NCBI GenBank assembly: GCA_965646445.1
Contig: CBFFZW010000003.1
Coordinates: 40,960 to 104,959, forward strand
Reading direction: 5' to 3'
From: UBA11524 sp965646445
GTDB taxonomy: Bacteria; Bacillota; Clostridia; Christensenellales; Aristaeellaceae
DNA: 64,000 nucleotides
A model generated the notes under the pieces. That model was given only the letters and a program-made list of their open reading frames with translations, had not been told where the DNA came from and made no database searches. The position numbers and the translations under genes are program-made. The first letter of the stretch is position 1, and every line of letters begins with the position of its first letter. Positions 9,073 through 17,222 of the stretch are shown one piece after another.

Positions 9073-10332
9073 TCACTCCGCATACTTCTTCAGCCTGGTG
9101 GTCAGGCCGCGGAGGTTGTAGCAGGTAACATAATCGCCAACCCGGCGCTTGATGCGGTCAATCACATACCGGCGCGCGGGCACGTTGGCCTTTTCCAGAC
9201 GATCCAGCATGGCGGTGAGCTCCGCCGCCACATGGGGTTCCTCGAACACATAATGACCGCTGATGTCGGTAATCAGCGCGGCCAGCTCGGGCCGGGCCAG
9301 CACCTCCTCCGCCGTCAGCGCGGCGGCGTCGCCAACCATCCACTTGCGCCAGCGCCCGGTGGCGATGGCCGCCTTGGACAAAACCTCCGCCACATTGCCC
9401 GCCGCGGGCACAAGCCCCTTGTCCAGCAGCTGCTTTTCCAATGCCGCCAGGGTCAGGTAGGCCCGGGTCTCCATGACGCCGAACTCGGGCGCCACATTGG
9501 AGGAGCCCACCCCCAGCGCCGGATGCAGCAGCAGAATATCGTCCCTGAGGTAGTCGCTGTTGTGCTCCTTCAATTCGATGTGGTACGCCGCCGCCGCGCC
9601 GGACAGCCGCTTGGCGTTTTCGTTGGAATAATGCCCGACGTTTTCCGTCAGGCGGGTCAGCGTGCCCGTCTGTCCCACGATGAAGTCCGGCGTGGGCAGG
9701 CCCTTGGCCGTCAGCATGGCGCACAGCCTGTCGATGAACCGCGTATATTCCGCCGCGCCGGTGAGCCCGCCGTTGGTTTCCTCGGTGCCCACCTCATAGC
9801 CCACGGCAGGCAGATTGTTTTCCCGGATATAGGCTTCCACGGCCTCGATCAGGGCCACGGTACGCTCCAGCACCAGCGCCATGGGCACCGTGCCCTGAAT
9901 GTGGGGATCCTTCGTGGGATCAATATGCAGCAGATCGAAGCCGGCGTCCACGTCCGCCAGATAGGACTTCAGGCCGATGGCCATGGCCTCCTCCGGCGGC
10001 AGGGCGGCGCGGCGCTCCTCATCCCGCTGCCACGGGCCGCCATGGTCGCGGCAGATGTAATACTGCCCCGTATACCCGATGCTTTGGGCGATGGCCCGGA
10101 TGTCCCGCACCATCCGCTTCTGATCCCAGCCGGACACATAACCGCCGCCGAAATCGTCCATGTCCACCTGATTGCGGCTGGCAATGTAAAGGATGGGAAA
10201 ATCCTGCTCCATGCTCAGCTCCAGCGTCGCCTGAATCAGCATGGGCGACATGGGGCCGATACCCAGCAGCGTCGAAAAGCCCTCCGCCTCCCGGGCCCTG
10301 CGCAGCGCCTTCACCATTTGTCTGATATTCAT
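9073..10332 (-). CDS. GatZ/KbaZ-like tagatose-bisphosphate aldolase family protein
   Basis: Protein of 419 residues of the D-tagatose-bisphosphate aldolase non-catalytic subunit family, recognised from NQVDMDDFGGGYVSGW, the RDHGGPW segment, IDPTKDP and YEVGTEETNGG. In enterobacteria GatZ/KbaZ work with GatY/KbaY; relatives have also been described as sugar or sugar-phosphate 4-epimerases, so an epimerase role is equally possible. A GTG at 10335 precedes the ATG at 10332; the ATG is 7 bases from AAGGA and is preferred. It follows the ROK kinase by about 40 bases and the fucose-isomerase-like gene, suggesting an isomerase-kinase-epimerase/aldolase route. A GatY-type class II aldolase lies at 35199-36065 but is in another unit. 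Confidence 0.85.
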   Translation of the reverse strand: MNIRQMVKALRRAREAEGFSTLLGIGPMSPMLIQATLELSMEQDFPILYIASRNQVDMDDFGGGYVSGWDQKRMVRDIRAIAQSIGYTGQYYICRDHGGPWQRDEERRAALPPEEAMAIGLKSYLADVDAGFDLLHIDPTKDPHIQGTVPMALVLERTVALIEAVEAYIRENNLPAVGYEVGTEETNGGLTGAAEYTRFIDRLCAMLTAKGLPTPDFIVGQTGTLTRLTENVGHYSNENAKRLSGAAAAYHIELKEHNSDYLRDDILLLHPALGVGSSNVAPEFGVMETRAYLTLAALEKQLLDKGLVPAAGNVAEVLSKAAIATGRWRKWMVGDAAALTAEEVLARPELAALITDISGHYVFEEPHVAAELTAMLDRLEKANVPARRYVIDRIKRRVGDYVTCYNLRGLTTRLKKYAE

Positions 10333-10374
10333 CACATGTTCCTTCTGTCCTTTGTCGCTTGTCCGTTTCTTTGC

Positions 10375-11301
10375 TTACCCGGGCCATCGTTTCCGGGCCA
10401 GCAGCGCCGCTCCCCACAGGCCGGAATCCGGCTGCAGCCGCGCGACGCGAAGCCATTCTTCAGGGCGCTCGCCCCAGTAGCTGGTTTGCTGAACCGTCCT
10501 GACCAGGGCCTCCCGCATCAGGGGCAGGGCTTGCGTCACCGAGCCTCCCAGCACGACGCACTCAGGATCCAGCACCTGCTGAAGCATGCCGATGGCCCGC
10601 CCCAGCCCGCGTCCTGCCTGGTCGAAGGCCCTCTGCGCTTCGGCGCTGCCCCCTGCCGCCAGCACAGCGGCCTCCCTGGCCGAAACAGGCAGCCCCATGA
10701 CCTCGCTGGTCATGCGCCCGATGGCCGTGCCCGAGGCGTAAAGCTCCAGGCAGCCCCGGCGTCCGCAGGCGCAGGGGAGGCCCTCCGGTTCAAGGCTGAT
10801 GTGCCCCAGCTCGCCCGCGCCTTCGTGAAAGCCCGCGAGAATGTCTCCCCGGACAATCAGCCCGCAGCCTACCCCCGTGGAAACAGTGATGTACGCCATG
10901 CTATCACAGCCCTGACCCGCGCCGCGCTGATACTCGCCATAGGCCGCCGCGTTGGCGTCGTTTTCCACAAGGACAGGGCATTGCAGCGCCTCCCGCAGCC
11001 GCGCCGCCAGCGGCATATCCTTCCAGCCCAGCATGGGCGCCCGATAAACGATGCCTTTCCTGGCCGACAGCGGCCCCGGGCACGCGACGCCGACGCCGAG
11101 AATATCCGTGAGCCCTGCCCGCGCCGCGCATTGGCGAAGCATGTCCGCCAGGTCATCCAGTACGGCGCCGGCCCCTCGGGCGGCCTCCGTCGGCCGTTCC
11201 AGGCGGGCGCTGAGCGTTTCGCCGTCGAAGGCGGCCACGGCCAATTTGGTGCCGCCGATATCCGCCGTCAGCCATCCGCGCATATGCTTCTTCTCCGTCA
11301 T
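10375..11301 (-). CDS. ROK family sugar kinase
   Basis: Cytosolic sugar kinase of 308 residues. It has the N-terminal phosphate-binding ADIGGTK, the ENDANAAAYGE catalytic region and a full ROK zinc motif (GHISLEPEGLPCACGRRGCLE), then the C-terminal adenosine loop VLGGSV. It has no helix-turn-helix extension, so it is a kinase rather than a ROK repressor. The ATG at 11301 overlaps the stop of the upstream isomerase (TGATG); a second ATG seven codons in has a better GGAG spacing and could be the real start. It probably phosphorylates the sugar made by the adjacent isomerase. Confidence 0.9.
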   Translation of the reverse strand: MTEKKHMRGWLTADIGGTKLAVAAFDGETLSARLERPTEAARGAGAVLDDLADMLRQCAARAGLTDILGVGVACPGPLSARKGIVYRAPMLGWKDMPLAARLREALQCPVLVENDANAAAYGEYQRGAGQGCDSMAYITVSTGVGCGLIVRGDILAGFHEGAGELGHISLEPEGLPCACGRRGCLELYASGTAIGRMTSEVMGLPVSAREAAVLAAGGSAEAQRAFDQAGRGLGRAIGMLQQVLDPECVVLGGSVTQALPLMREALVRTVQQTSYWGERPEEWLRVARLQPDSGLWGAALLARKRWPG

Positions 11302-12734
11302 CAGCGCTTCATGTAGGGGGTATATGCCTTTTTGGCGATCACCCGCAGATCAAGCCACGCGGCGACTTCCATCAGCACCGCGGTCTGGTCGCCTGTCCCC
11401 AGGGTAAAGTGATGGGGCAGGGACTGATCCAGCACCGTGGCCGCCATCTCCCGGGCAGTGCAGGGCTCGCCGGCCACCGTCAATTTCCCCATCCAGCCGC
11501 GGCTGCCGATGAAACTGGGCTTGCTTTCGTCCAGGAACTCGCCGCCGCACACCAGCAGCTGATCGAAATTGCCGGTCATGCGCCCCACCGTAACGGCCTG
11601 CGGCCTGAACACCATGTCCCTGGCCACGCCGCAGCAGATGGGCGGCTCGTTGGGAATGTGCGCCTTGCCGGAATAGTTGCCGCCCAGGGAATACCCTTTC
11701 TCGCTGCAAAACACCTCCGCCGCGGGGCCGCAGTGCCACATGAGCACACTCTCGTCCCGCTCATCAAAGGCGGACATGTCCATGCACATGGCGGATTTGC
11801 CTGTGATTTCCTGAAGCATCAGCATGCTCACCGCGCTGGGAACATCGCCCTCGCAGGCCGTGGGCACCAGCGCGTCGTTCATCGCCGCCACCACGGAGCA
11901 GATGGAATAATCATATTTCGCCATGAACTTAGGCCAGCAGGAGACGGCCATGGCGTCGTAGCCATATTCGGCGATGAAGTCCCTGTACGCCTTGAGGAAG
12001 CGGGCGTTCATCATCCTGTGACGCACGGAGCAGGGCTGAACGCCCAGCCTGGCCTTGCGCTCATAGGCCTCGGCCAGCGCGGCGATCTCGCTTTCGGAAT
12101 AGGACATGGCGCGGTCGCCGATCTCATCGAACTCATGCAGCCGGTTGAATTCCATGCCCTCAAACCGCCTGAGCATGTCGCGCTCGTCAAAATACAGGTC
12201 ATTGAAGCCCGGCGCGACGCCGCCGATCAGGGCGATTTTGGCCCCGCGCAGACGCTTGATGGCCTTCAGGGCCTTGATGGTCACGGTCATGCGCTCCGCG
12301 AAAATCGCGTCCTCCACGTTGCCGAAGAACCACTTGACCGGGATGCGGTCATGGGGATAGTAGCTTTTGATGATGGCCATGTGCATATTGATGGAGCAGA
12401 AGGAATTGAACTGCACAACGCCATCCTCCGCGCCCTCGGGAATGGCCCATTCGCCCAGGGGATAGCCCGCCTTGGCATAGACCATGGCCAGGAAACCGGC
12501 CGAATAGCTGGTATTCTGCACCAGCAGGAAATCCGGCTTTTCCATGTGGACGGCATTGAGCGAACGCACAGCGTCCTCCTGGGTAATGACGTTTTCGGGA
12601 TAGACCGCCAGCTCGGCGTCCAGGCCCTTCAAAAACGCCGCCAGCTCCTCCGCCGCCCTGCGGAAACGGCCTGCCTTGTCGCCGGGAAAGCTGAGCTGGC
12701 TTGTGCCGATCAGCATGACCTTGAAATCCATCAT
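11301..12734 (-). CDS. L-fucose isomerase-like protein
   Basis: Protein of about 477 residues related to the L-fucose/L-arabinose isomerase fold, which interconverts aldoses and ketoses with a divalent metal. The C-terminal half carries the expected acidic and histidine metal ligands in ACEGDVPSAVSML, MDMSAFDE and MWHCGPA, and the GTGDQTAVLMEV ending typical of the group. Three ATGs cluster at the start; GGAAGG is 6 bases before the ATG at 12734, which I use (an ATG three bases further in is also possible). The ROK kinase is translationally coupled behind it. The sugar specificity is not evident; pentose, 6-deoxyhexose and hexose substrates are all known in relatives. Confidence 0.82.
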   Translation of the reverse strand: MMDFKVMLIGTSQLSFPGDKAGRFRRAAEELAAFLKGLDAELAVYPENVITQEDAVRSLNAVHMEKPDFLLVQNTSYSAGFLAMVYAKAGYPLGEWAIPEGAEDGVVQFNSFCSINMHMAIIKSYYPHDRIPVKWFFGNVEDAIFAERMTVTIKALKAIKRLRGAKIALIGGVAPGFNDLYFDERDMLRRFEGMEFNRLHEFDEIGDRAMSYSESEIAALAEAYERKARLGVQPCSVRHRMMNARFLKAYRDFIAEYGYDAMAVSCWPKFMAKYDYSICSVVAAMNDALVPTACEGDVPSAVSMLMLQEITGKSAMCMDMSAFDERDESVLMWHCGPAAEVFCSEKGYSLGGNYSGKAHIPNEPPICCGVARDMVFRPQAVTVGRMTGNFDQLLVCGGEFLDESKPSFIGSRGWMGKLTVAGEPCTAREMAATVLDQSLPHHFTLGTGDQTAVLMEVAAWLDLRVIAKKAYTPYMKR

Positions 12735-12863
12735 CAACATCCTTCCGTTGCGCAGATAGAACTTCGATCAAGTCCGGTGGATGGCGCCATTTTTCACGCG
12801 CCGTATCTGTTTGACTTCATCAAATCTCCTCGGCTTCAGTTTACAGGGCCGCGCAATCCTCTG

Positions 12864-12921
12864 TAAATAAATATTGTGTCTCTTGTTGTACAATCGTGCA
12901 CAAATGTGTTCAATCATTCAT
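12864..12921 (-). promoter_or_regulatory. Conserved upstream element, copy A (operator/promoter)
   Basis: Aligns without gaps to 15436-15493, 47 of 58 bases identical, including an exact 16-base stretch (GTAAATAAATATTGTG) and the core GTGCACAAA. The centre is an imperfect palindrome, TTGTACAATCGTGCACAA. It precedes the isomerase-kinase-GatZ genes on the minus strand and probably binds the same regulator as copy B. The AT-rich half may hold the -10 region. Confidence 0.7.
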
Positions 12922-12992
12922 TGCCGCACAATCACCATGGGCCCGCAGGGACGTGCGGCAGACAAGCCCTCCGTCTTGTTGATCCTCCATAC

Positions 12993-13031
12993 AAAAGCGC
13001 GGGCACGCCCGTTGACAGAGCCTGCCCGCGC
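12993..13031 (-). terminator. Rho-independent terminator after the alpha-galactosidase-like gene
   Basis: On the minus strand GCGCGGGCA (13031-13023) pairs perfectly with TGCCCGCGC, followed by TTTT. It lies about 20 bases downstream of the stop at 13052, so that gene is probably a single-gene unit. Confidence 0.75.
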
Positions 13032-13051
13032 CAAGATAACCCGCGCCTGCC

Positions 13052-15355
13052 TTATATCGTTTTCTTGTGCCGATCCAGCCGCAGAGCCCACCGGGCGGTT
13101 CCGTCCCCGCCCATGACCGTCTTCACGCGAACGACACCCGGCTGGCTGATTTCCCATTCACAGCCCACAGCCTCCTCGGGGCCGCGATTGTCGGGCATGG
13201 AAAGATACAGCGTCATGCCGGTTCCCGCAGGAGCCTCGCATACGCCGGAGACGGTTTGACTTTCGGCCTCATAGCGGTAGGCCTTCACGCCGAAGGCCTC
13301 GGTCACATGACGGTCGGCGCCCAGGAGCATGGGCGCAAGCGAGTCAAGCTCCTTCACCGTCAGCAGCACACAGCCGCTGGCGGACAGCACGAAAGGCATG
13401 CCGTCGTAAAGCTCATAGACCCTGCCGTCCCAGAAGCTCTTGGCCAGGTAGCGTTTGGCGGGGTTCAGGCCAAGCAGCGCGAACGCCGCGGTCACGGTTT
13501 TCTGCCGCAGGCTGTCCCAGCTGAAAAACGCGATCATGCTGTACTGTCCCCCGGCGTTTTCGCCGTCCAGCTTCCATACGGCAGGCCGCTGGGCGCGGCA
13601 GATGTCCAGAGGCCTGGCGCAGGGGCCGTGGACAGGCAGCATCCGGGTGTAAATGTGCCAGCGCTCCGGGCTCACAAAGTCGATGACGCCGCCCGTGAAA
13701 AGGCTGTATCCGGCCAGTCCGCACCAGGTTGTCCAGCTGCGGACGCGATCCAGCGATCCGAAAAAGCGGATGCGGTTGTTCGCGCTGCCCTGATTTCCCC
13801 ACACAAAGGGGGTGATGTCGGGATCAAAAAATTCACTGTCCAGGGCGAAGACCTTGCGGTGCAAAAAATACAGGGAGGTGAGCGGGCCCACCAGATCCTC
13901 CTCGGCGCCGCCGCGCCAGTCATCGGCGGGCCGGTAGCTGTCCGCGATGCCCATGACGCAGCCGGGCATCATCATGCAGGCCTCGATGTACACCTCCGGC
14001 CCCACCCGGTCGCGTATGGTCTGAAAGCGTCGGGTCATGGCCTCGGCGATCGTCACATCATCCCGGTCGGTTTCAAAGTCTGACAGGTTGAAATCGAACA
14101 TGAGATAATCGTAGCCCCACTTTTTCACCGCCATTTCCCAGATGTCAGCACTGAGCCGCTCGCGCTCATCGCTGCCGGAAATGACGTTGAGGTACGACCG
14201 GCACACCAGCGCGTTTTGATAGCCGCGCCCGCGGATCATGTCGCACATGGCCTTCACGCCGTTGGGGTGATAGGCGGCAAGGTCGCAGGTATCAGGGGTA
14301 AAGCCCTGGCGCTCGATCAGCCCGGACAGGCTTTCGCCCTCGGGCACGGGACGAATCGACTCCTTGCCCGCCCAGTCCCGCCGCCAGAAGATGTTCAGCC
14401 CCGAATCCTTGAAGCTGGGGCCGGAGGACGCGCCGCCGAACTGCGTCTTGACATACGTCAGCCCATAGGGCTTCACATATCGGTCCAGCACGTCCATCAG
14501 CTCCGCGATGCGTTCGTCCGTCAGGGCAATCCGTTCCCATTGATCGGTATCCGCCTTTTCCTGGCCATAAACGCTGAAAATGCCCGCCGCGCCGCGAATC
14601 CGCCGCTGATCGATCCGCATGTATTTCGCCAGCAGGTCGCCATAGCGGTCAAAGGTTTCCCACACATTGTCCGCTCGCTCCACAACCACGCGGTTCATCG
14701 TGAAGGCCCTGCCCGCCGCCAGACGGTAGGGCGAGCCGTACAGGTCGGTTTCCAGGCTTCCGCAGATGGACAGCTCAAAGCCCAGGCGGTTGAGGCTCCC
14801 TTCCAGGCGCACAATGGTATTGTTGCGCTCGCCCATGCCGAACGCCAGCGCCTCATCCGTCTCGGGATCCAGAAAGGCGTTGGTGTGATAGCTTTCCTTC
14901 ACCCGGCGGGGATCCAGCTCCGTGTGCAGGGTTTTGGCGTTGCCCATCCATTTGCCGTTGATGAGCATGACGGCCCGCGTATGGCAGATGCCCTCCGCCC
15001 TGACCACGCCGCCCTCCAGTCCGCGCGCGCACAAAGGCGCCAACGCGGAAAGGAGCATGTCCTCACCGCTTTGATTCTCCACGCGCATCCAGCACACAAA
15101 GGTATCGCTGCCCGCGTACAGACCGCCGCTCCATTCCACCAGCAGCTTTTCAGGCGTTATAAAGGAAAGCCTCCTGCCCTCCAGCCTGCCCACAGGATCC
15201 TCCAACACCAGCTCCTGCTGCTTCACCAGCGTCCAGTCGACGCTCACGGAACGAACTCGCTGATGAAAATCCACGCCGATGACCGCGTTTTCAATCATGT
15301 AGCGAGAGGCATCAACCGAAAACCGTCCATTTTGACACGTCATGCCGTTATTCAT
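13052..15355 (-). CDS. Alpha-galactosidase-like glycosidase (clan GH-D, GH36-like)
   Basis: Cytosolic protein of 767 residues with an N-terminal beta-sandwich (to about residue 270), a central TIM barrel and a C-terminal beta domain, the layout of large GH36 enzymes. The likely nucleophile is Asp421 in YLMFDFNLSDF and the acid/base lies in GIADSYRPADDW (Asp472 to Asp479 region). The frame is open upstream to 15490, but AGGAGG lies 7 bases before the ATG at 15355. No signal peptide is present. It stands alone between a terminator and its own upstream element (15436-15493), which it shares with the isomerase operon. The linkage it hydrolyses is uncertain; alpha-galactoside is the family default. 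Confidence 0.78.
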   Translation of the reverse strand: MNNGMTCQNGRFSVDASRYMIENAVIGVDFHQRVRSVSVDWTLVKQQELVLEDPVGRLEGRRLSFITPEKLLVEWSGGLYAGSDTFVCWMRVENQSGEDMLLSALAPLCARGLEGGVVRAEGICHTRAVMLINGKWMGNAKTLHTELDPRRVKESYHTNAFLDPETDEALAFGMGERNNTIVRLEGSLNRLGFELSICGSLETDLYGSPYRLAAGRAFTMNRVVVERADNVWETFDRYGDLLAKYMRIDQRRIRGAAGIFSVYGQEKADTDQWERIALTDERIAELMDVLDRYVKPYGLTYVKTQFGGASSGPSFKDSGLNIFWRRDWAGKESIRPVPEGESLSGLIERQGFTPDTCDLAAYHPNGVKAMCDMIRGRGYQNALVCRSYLNVISGSDERERLSADIWEMAVKKWGYDYLMFDFNLSDFETDRDDVTIAEAMTRRFQTIRDRVGPEVYIEACMMMPGCVMGIADSYRPADDWRGGAEEDLVGPLTSLYFLHRKVFALDSEFFDPDITPFVWGNQGSANNRIRFFGSLDRVRSWTTWCGLAGYSLFTGGVIDFVSPERWHIYTRMLPVHGPCARPLDICRAQRPAVWKLDGENAGGQYSMIAFFSWDSLRQKTVTAAFALLGLNPAKRYLAKSFWDGRVYELYDGMPFVLSASGCVLLTVKELDSLAPMLLGADRHVTEAFGVKAYRYEAESQTVSGVCEAPAGTGMTLYLSMPDNRGPEEAVGCEWEISQPGVVRVKTVMGGDGTARWALRLDRHKKTI

Positions 15356-15435
15356 GGGCATTCCTCCTGCATTCTTATCCCCGGCTTGACGCCGGGCGCT
15401 CACCGCCTTTAGTGTACATTTCTTCGCCGCGGCCC

Positions 15436-15493
15436 GTAAATAAATATTGTGCGGATTGTTGCACATATGTGCACAAACATGTTCGATCATTCA
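15436..15493 (-). promoter_or_regulatory. Conserved upstream element, copy B (operator/promoter)
   Basis: Second copy of the element at 12864-12921. Its core is a perfect 14-base palindrome, TGCACATATGTGCA (15460-15473), flanked by TTGT/ACAA-like arms. It lies about 80 bases upstream of the alpha-galactosidase-like gene start and has the same orientation relative to its gene as copy A. Confidence 0.72.
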
Positions 15494-15530
15494 AGCGCGG
15501 TATACGACGCCGCTCTCTGTCCGAAAACGC

Positions 15531-15560
15531 AAAAAAACGGAGAGGCCGCAGCCCCTCCGC
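15531..15560 (-). terminator. Rho-independent terminator after degV
   Basis: On the minus strand CGGAGGGGC pairs with GCCTCTCCG (one G-U pair) and is followed by seven T residues. It is about 85 bases beyond the DegV stop at 15645. Confidence 0.75.
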
Positions 15561-15644
15561 CATGCTTTCATTGTGATGAACGCGGAATGCGCCATGCCCT
15601 TCATGGCACGAAAAATAACGCTGACACCGAAGGCCCCGCTCTCC

Positions 15645-16508
15645 TCACCGGGCGTCGCCCAGGAAGAACACCGCCACGGTGCCCGGGCCGGAATGAGCGC
15701 CGATGATGGGGCCGATATAGCTCAGCCGGACATCCTGCACGGGCACCTCGGCGCGGATCATGTCCGCCAGGGCCCGCGCCTCGCTCTCGCAGTCGCCATG
15801 GGAGATGAACACCACCTGATCCTCGGGATGAACGATGTTCTCCTTCACCTTGTCCGCCAGAGCCCGCAGGCTCTTGCGGCGGCCCTGCACCTTCGCCCGG
15901 GGGATCAGATGCCCCTCCTTGTCCACATGCAGCACGGGCTTGATCTTAATCAGCGTGCCCAGGTAAGCGCTGACGGCGGACACGCGGCCGCCCCGCAGCA
16001 GGAACATCAGGTCGTCCACGGTGAACCAATGGCACAGCTTCTGCACATGCGACTCCACCCAGGCGGCGTTTTCGTCAATGCTCATGCCCTTGTCCCGGTT
16101 GCGCAGGGCGTAATCCACCAGCAGGCCCTCGCCGGCGCTGGCGCACAGGCTGTCGATGACGATCAGCTTCCGCTGGGGGAATTCCTCCCGGAGCTCCGCC
16201 GCCGCCACGCAGGCCGCCTGACAGGTGCCGGACAGGCCGCTGGAAAACGCAATGGCCAGCACGTCGTCCCCCTGCTCCAGCAGCGGGCGGAAGGCCTCCT
16301 TCCATTCCTCGCTGTTGACCTGGGCGGTGGTAATCACCTTGCCCTCACGCATCGCCTGATAGATGGCGCGGCTGTTCTCGTCCGTGCCGTCAGGCTTGTA
16401 ACTCACGCCGTCCATGGTGTAACCCATGTTCAGCGCGAGGAAATTCGGCTGACTGTCCACATAGGCTTTGGGCATGTCAATGGTGGTTTCCGTTACAATC
16501 CAGTACAT
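15645..16508 (-). CDS. DegV family fatty-acid-binding protein
   Basis: Cytosolic protein of 287 residues. DegV proteins bind a fatty acid between two alpha/beta domains and, in Firmicutes, FakB members present it to the kinase FakA for phospholipid synthesis. The sequence shows the TTAQVNSEEW segment, FSSGLSGTCQAA, IDSLCASAGEGLLV, the FLLRGGRVS motif and the closing GPIIGAHSGPGTVAVFF, all family hallmarks. ATG at 16508 lies 9 bases after AAGGAGGG. It is a single-gene unit with its own promoter and terminator. Whether it is a FakB partner cannot be decided, as no FakA is in the window. Confidence 0.92.
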   Translation of the reverse strand: MYWIVTETTIDMPKAYVDSQPNFLALNMGYTMDGVSYKPDGTDENSRAIYQAMREGKVITTAQVNSEEWKEAFRPLLEQGDDVLAIAFSSGLSGTCQAACVAAAELREEFPQRKLIVIDSLCASAGEGLLVDYALRNRDKGMSIDENAAWVESHVQKLCHWFTVDDLMFLLRGGRVSAVSAYLGTLIKIKPVLHVDKEGHLIPRAKVQGRRKSLRALADKVKENIVHPEDQVVFISHGDCESEARALADMIRAEVPVQDVRLSYIGPIIGAHSGPGTVAVFFLGDAR

Positions 16509-16538
16509 CAGAGGTACCCTCCTTCATCGGATGGAATC

Positions 16539-16567
16539 AATATATCACCATTGGCTGAAATCGTCAA
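16539..16567 (-). promoter_or_regulatory. Sigma-A promoter for degV
   Basis: On the minus strand TTGACG (16567-16562), a 17-base spacer and TATATT (16544-16539), about 30 bases upstream of the DegV start. Confidence 0.75.
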
Positions 16568-16641
16568 GAATACCCATCCTATTTTTCAGCTGTTTCTTCT
16601 TTGGATTTCCGCACCAAGGTATTTCTTTTTTCCCGAAGCTA

Positions 16642-16650
16642 TGGTACAAT
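16642..16650 (+). promoter_or_regulatory. Extended -10 promoter for the coiled-coil gene pair
   Basis: TGG followed by TACAAT forms an extended -10 element about 35 bases before the ATG at 16685. The -35 region (TTTCTT at 16622) is weak, as expected for extended -10 promoters. Confidence 0.5.
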
Positions 16651-16684
16651 AGTATATCAGAACTTCCATCAGGAGGTAGCTTTG

Positions 16685-17137
16685 ATGGCGCATCGTCCCC
16701 TGCCGAGCCTTTTCGCGCTGCTGTTCGCGGCGGCCATGCTGCTGATGTGCGGCCTCCTTGGCTGGTACAGTCAGGTACAATACGCGCTGCGCTTCCAGGC
16801 GGCGGATGTCGCCCTCAGCCTGGAAACAAGCCGCCAAAGGGAAGCCAAGCAGCGCTACGAGTACGATCAGGCCGCCGCCGAACTGCCGGATGTCCAGGCC
16901 GCCCTGGCGCTGATTCAGCCGGACGTGGAAGCGGTGGAAGCCCATGAGCAGGCGCTTCGCGACCGCCGCAAGGCCCTGCGCGCCGAGAACAAAACCCTGG
17001 CGGAGCAGCTGGCTGCCGCCCAGGCGGATGGCGAAGCCCTGGCCGCCCAGGCAGAAGCCCTCACGGCGGAGGTCGAGGCCCTGCGCGCCCGGCTTGAAGC
17101 CTTGCAGGCCTCCATGGACGGCGTGTCCGATCCCTAA
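16685..17137 (+). CDS. Membrane-anchored coiled-coil protein of unknown function
   Basis: Unrecognised protein of 150 residues. One hydrophobic helix (about residues 7-29, LPSLFALLFAAAMLLMCGLLGW) is followed by an almost unbroken Ala/Glu/Leu-rich coiled coil to the end, rich in heptads such as EALAAQAEALTAEVEALRA. AGGAGG lies 8 bases before the ATG at 16685. The layout (short cytosolic N-terminus, one membrane helix, outward coiled coil) recalls small division or envelope proteins such as FtsL/DivIC, but no specific motif supports that. It is followed by another anchored coiled-coil gene 85 bases downstream. Confidence 0.75.
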   Translation: MAHRPLPSLFALLFAAAMLLMCGLLGWYSQVQYALRFQAADVALSLETSRQREAKQRYEYDQAAAELPDVQAALALIQPDVEAVEAHEQALRDRRKALRAENKTLAEQLAAAQADGEALAAQAEALTAEVEALRARLEALQASMDGVSDP

Positions 17138-17222
17138 GGTATCCCGCGCGTGCATTCGCGCTGGCATATGCGTTTTGTTTCCCCACGACCCTAAAAAACG
17201 CTGAAGGAGGTACCCACATCCC

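Larger units (their letters stand above)
12735..13051 (-). other. Intergenic leader of the isomerase operon
   Basis: This gap of about 317 bases holds no supported gene. It contains the terminator of the alpha-galactosidase-like gene (12993-13031) and a 58-base regulatory element (12864-12921). About 130 bases of untranslated leader separate that element from the isomerase start. Short overlapping open frames here lack ribosome-binding sites. Confidence 0.7.
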
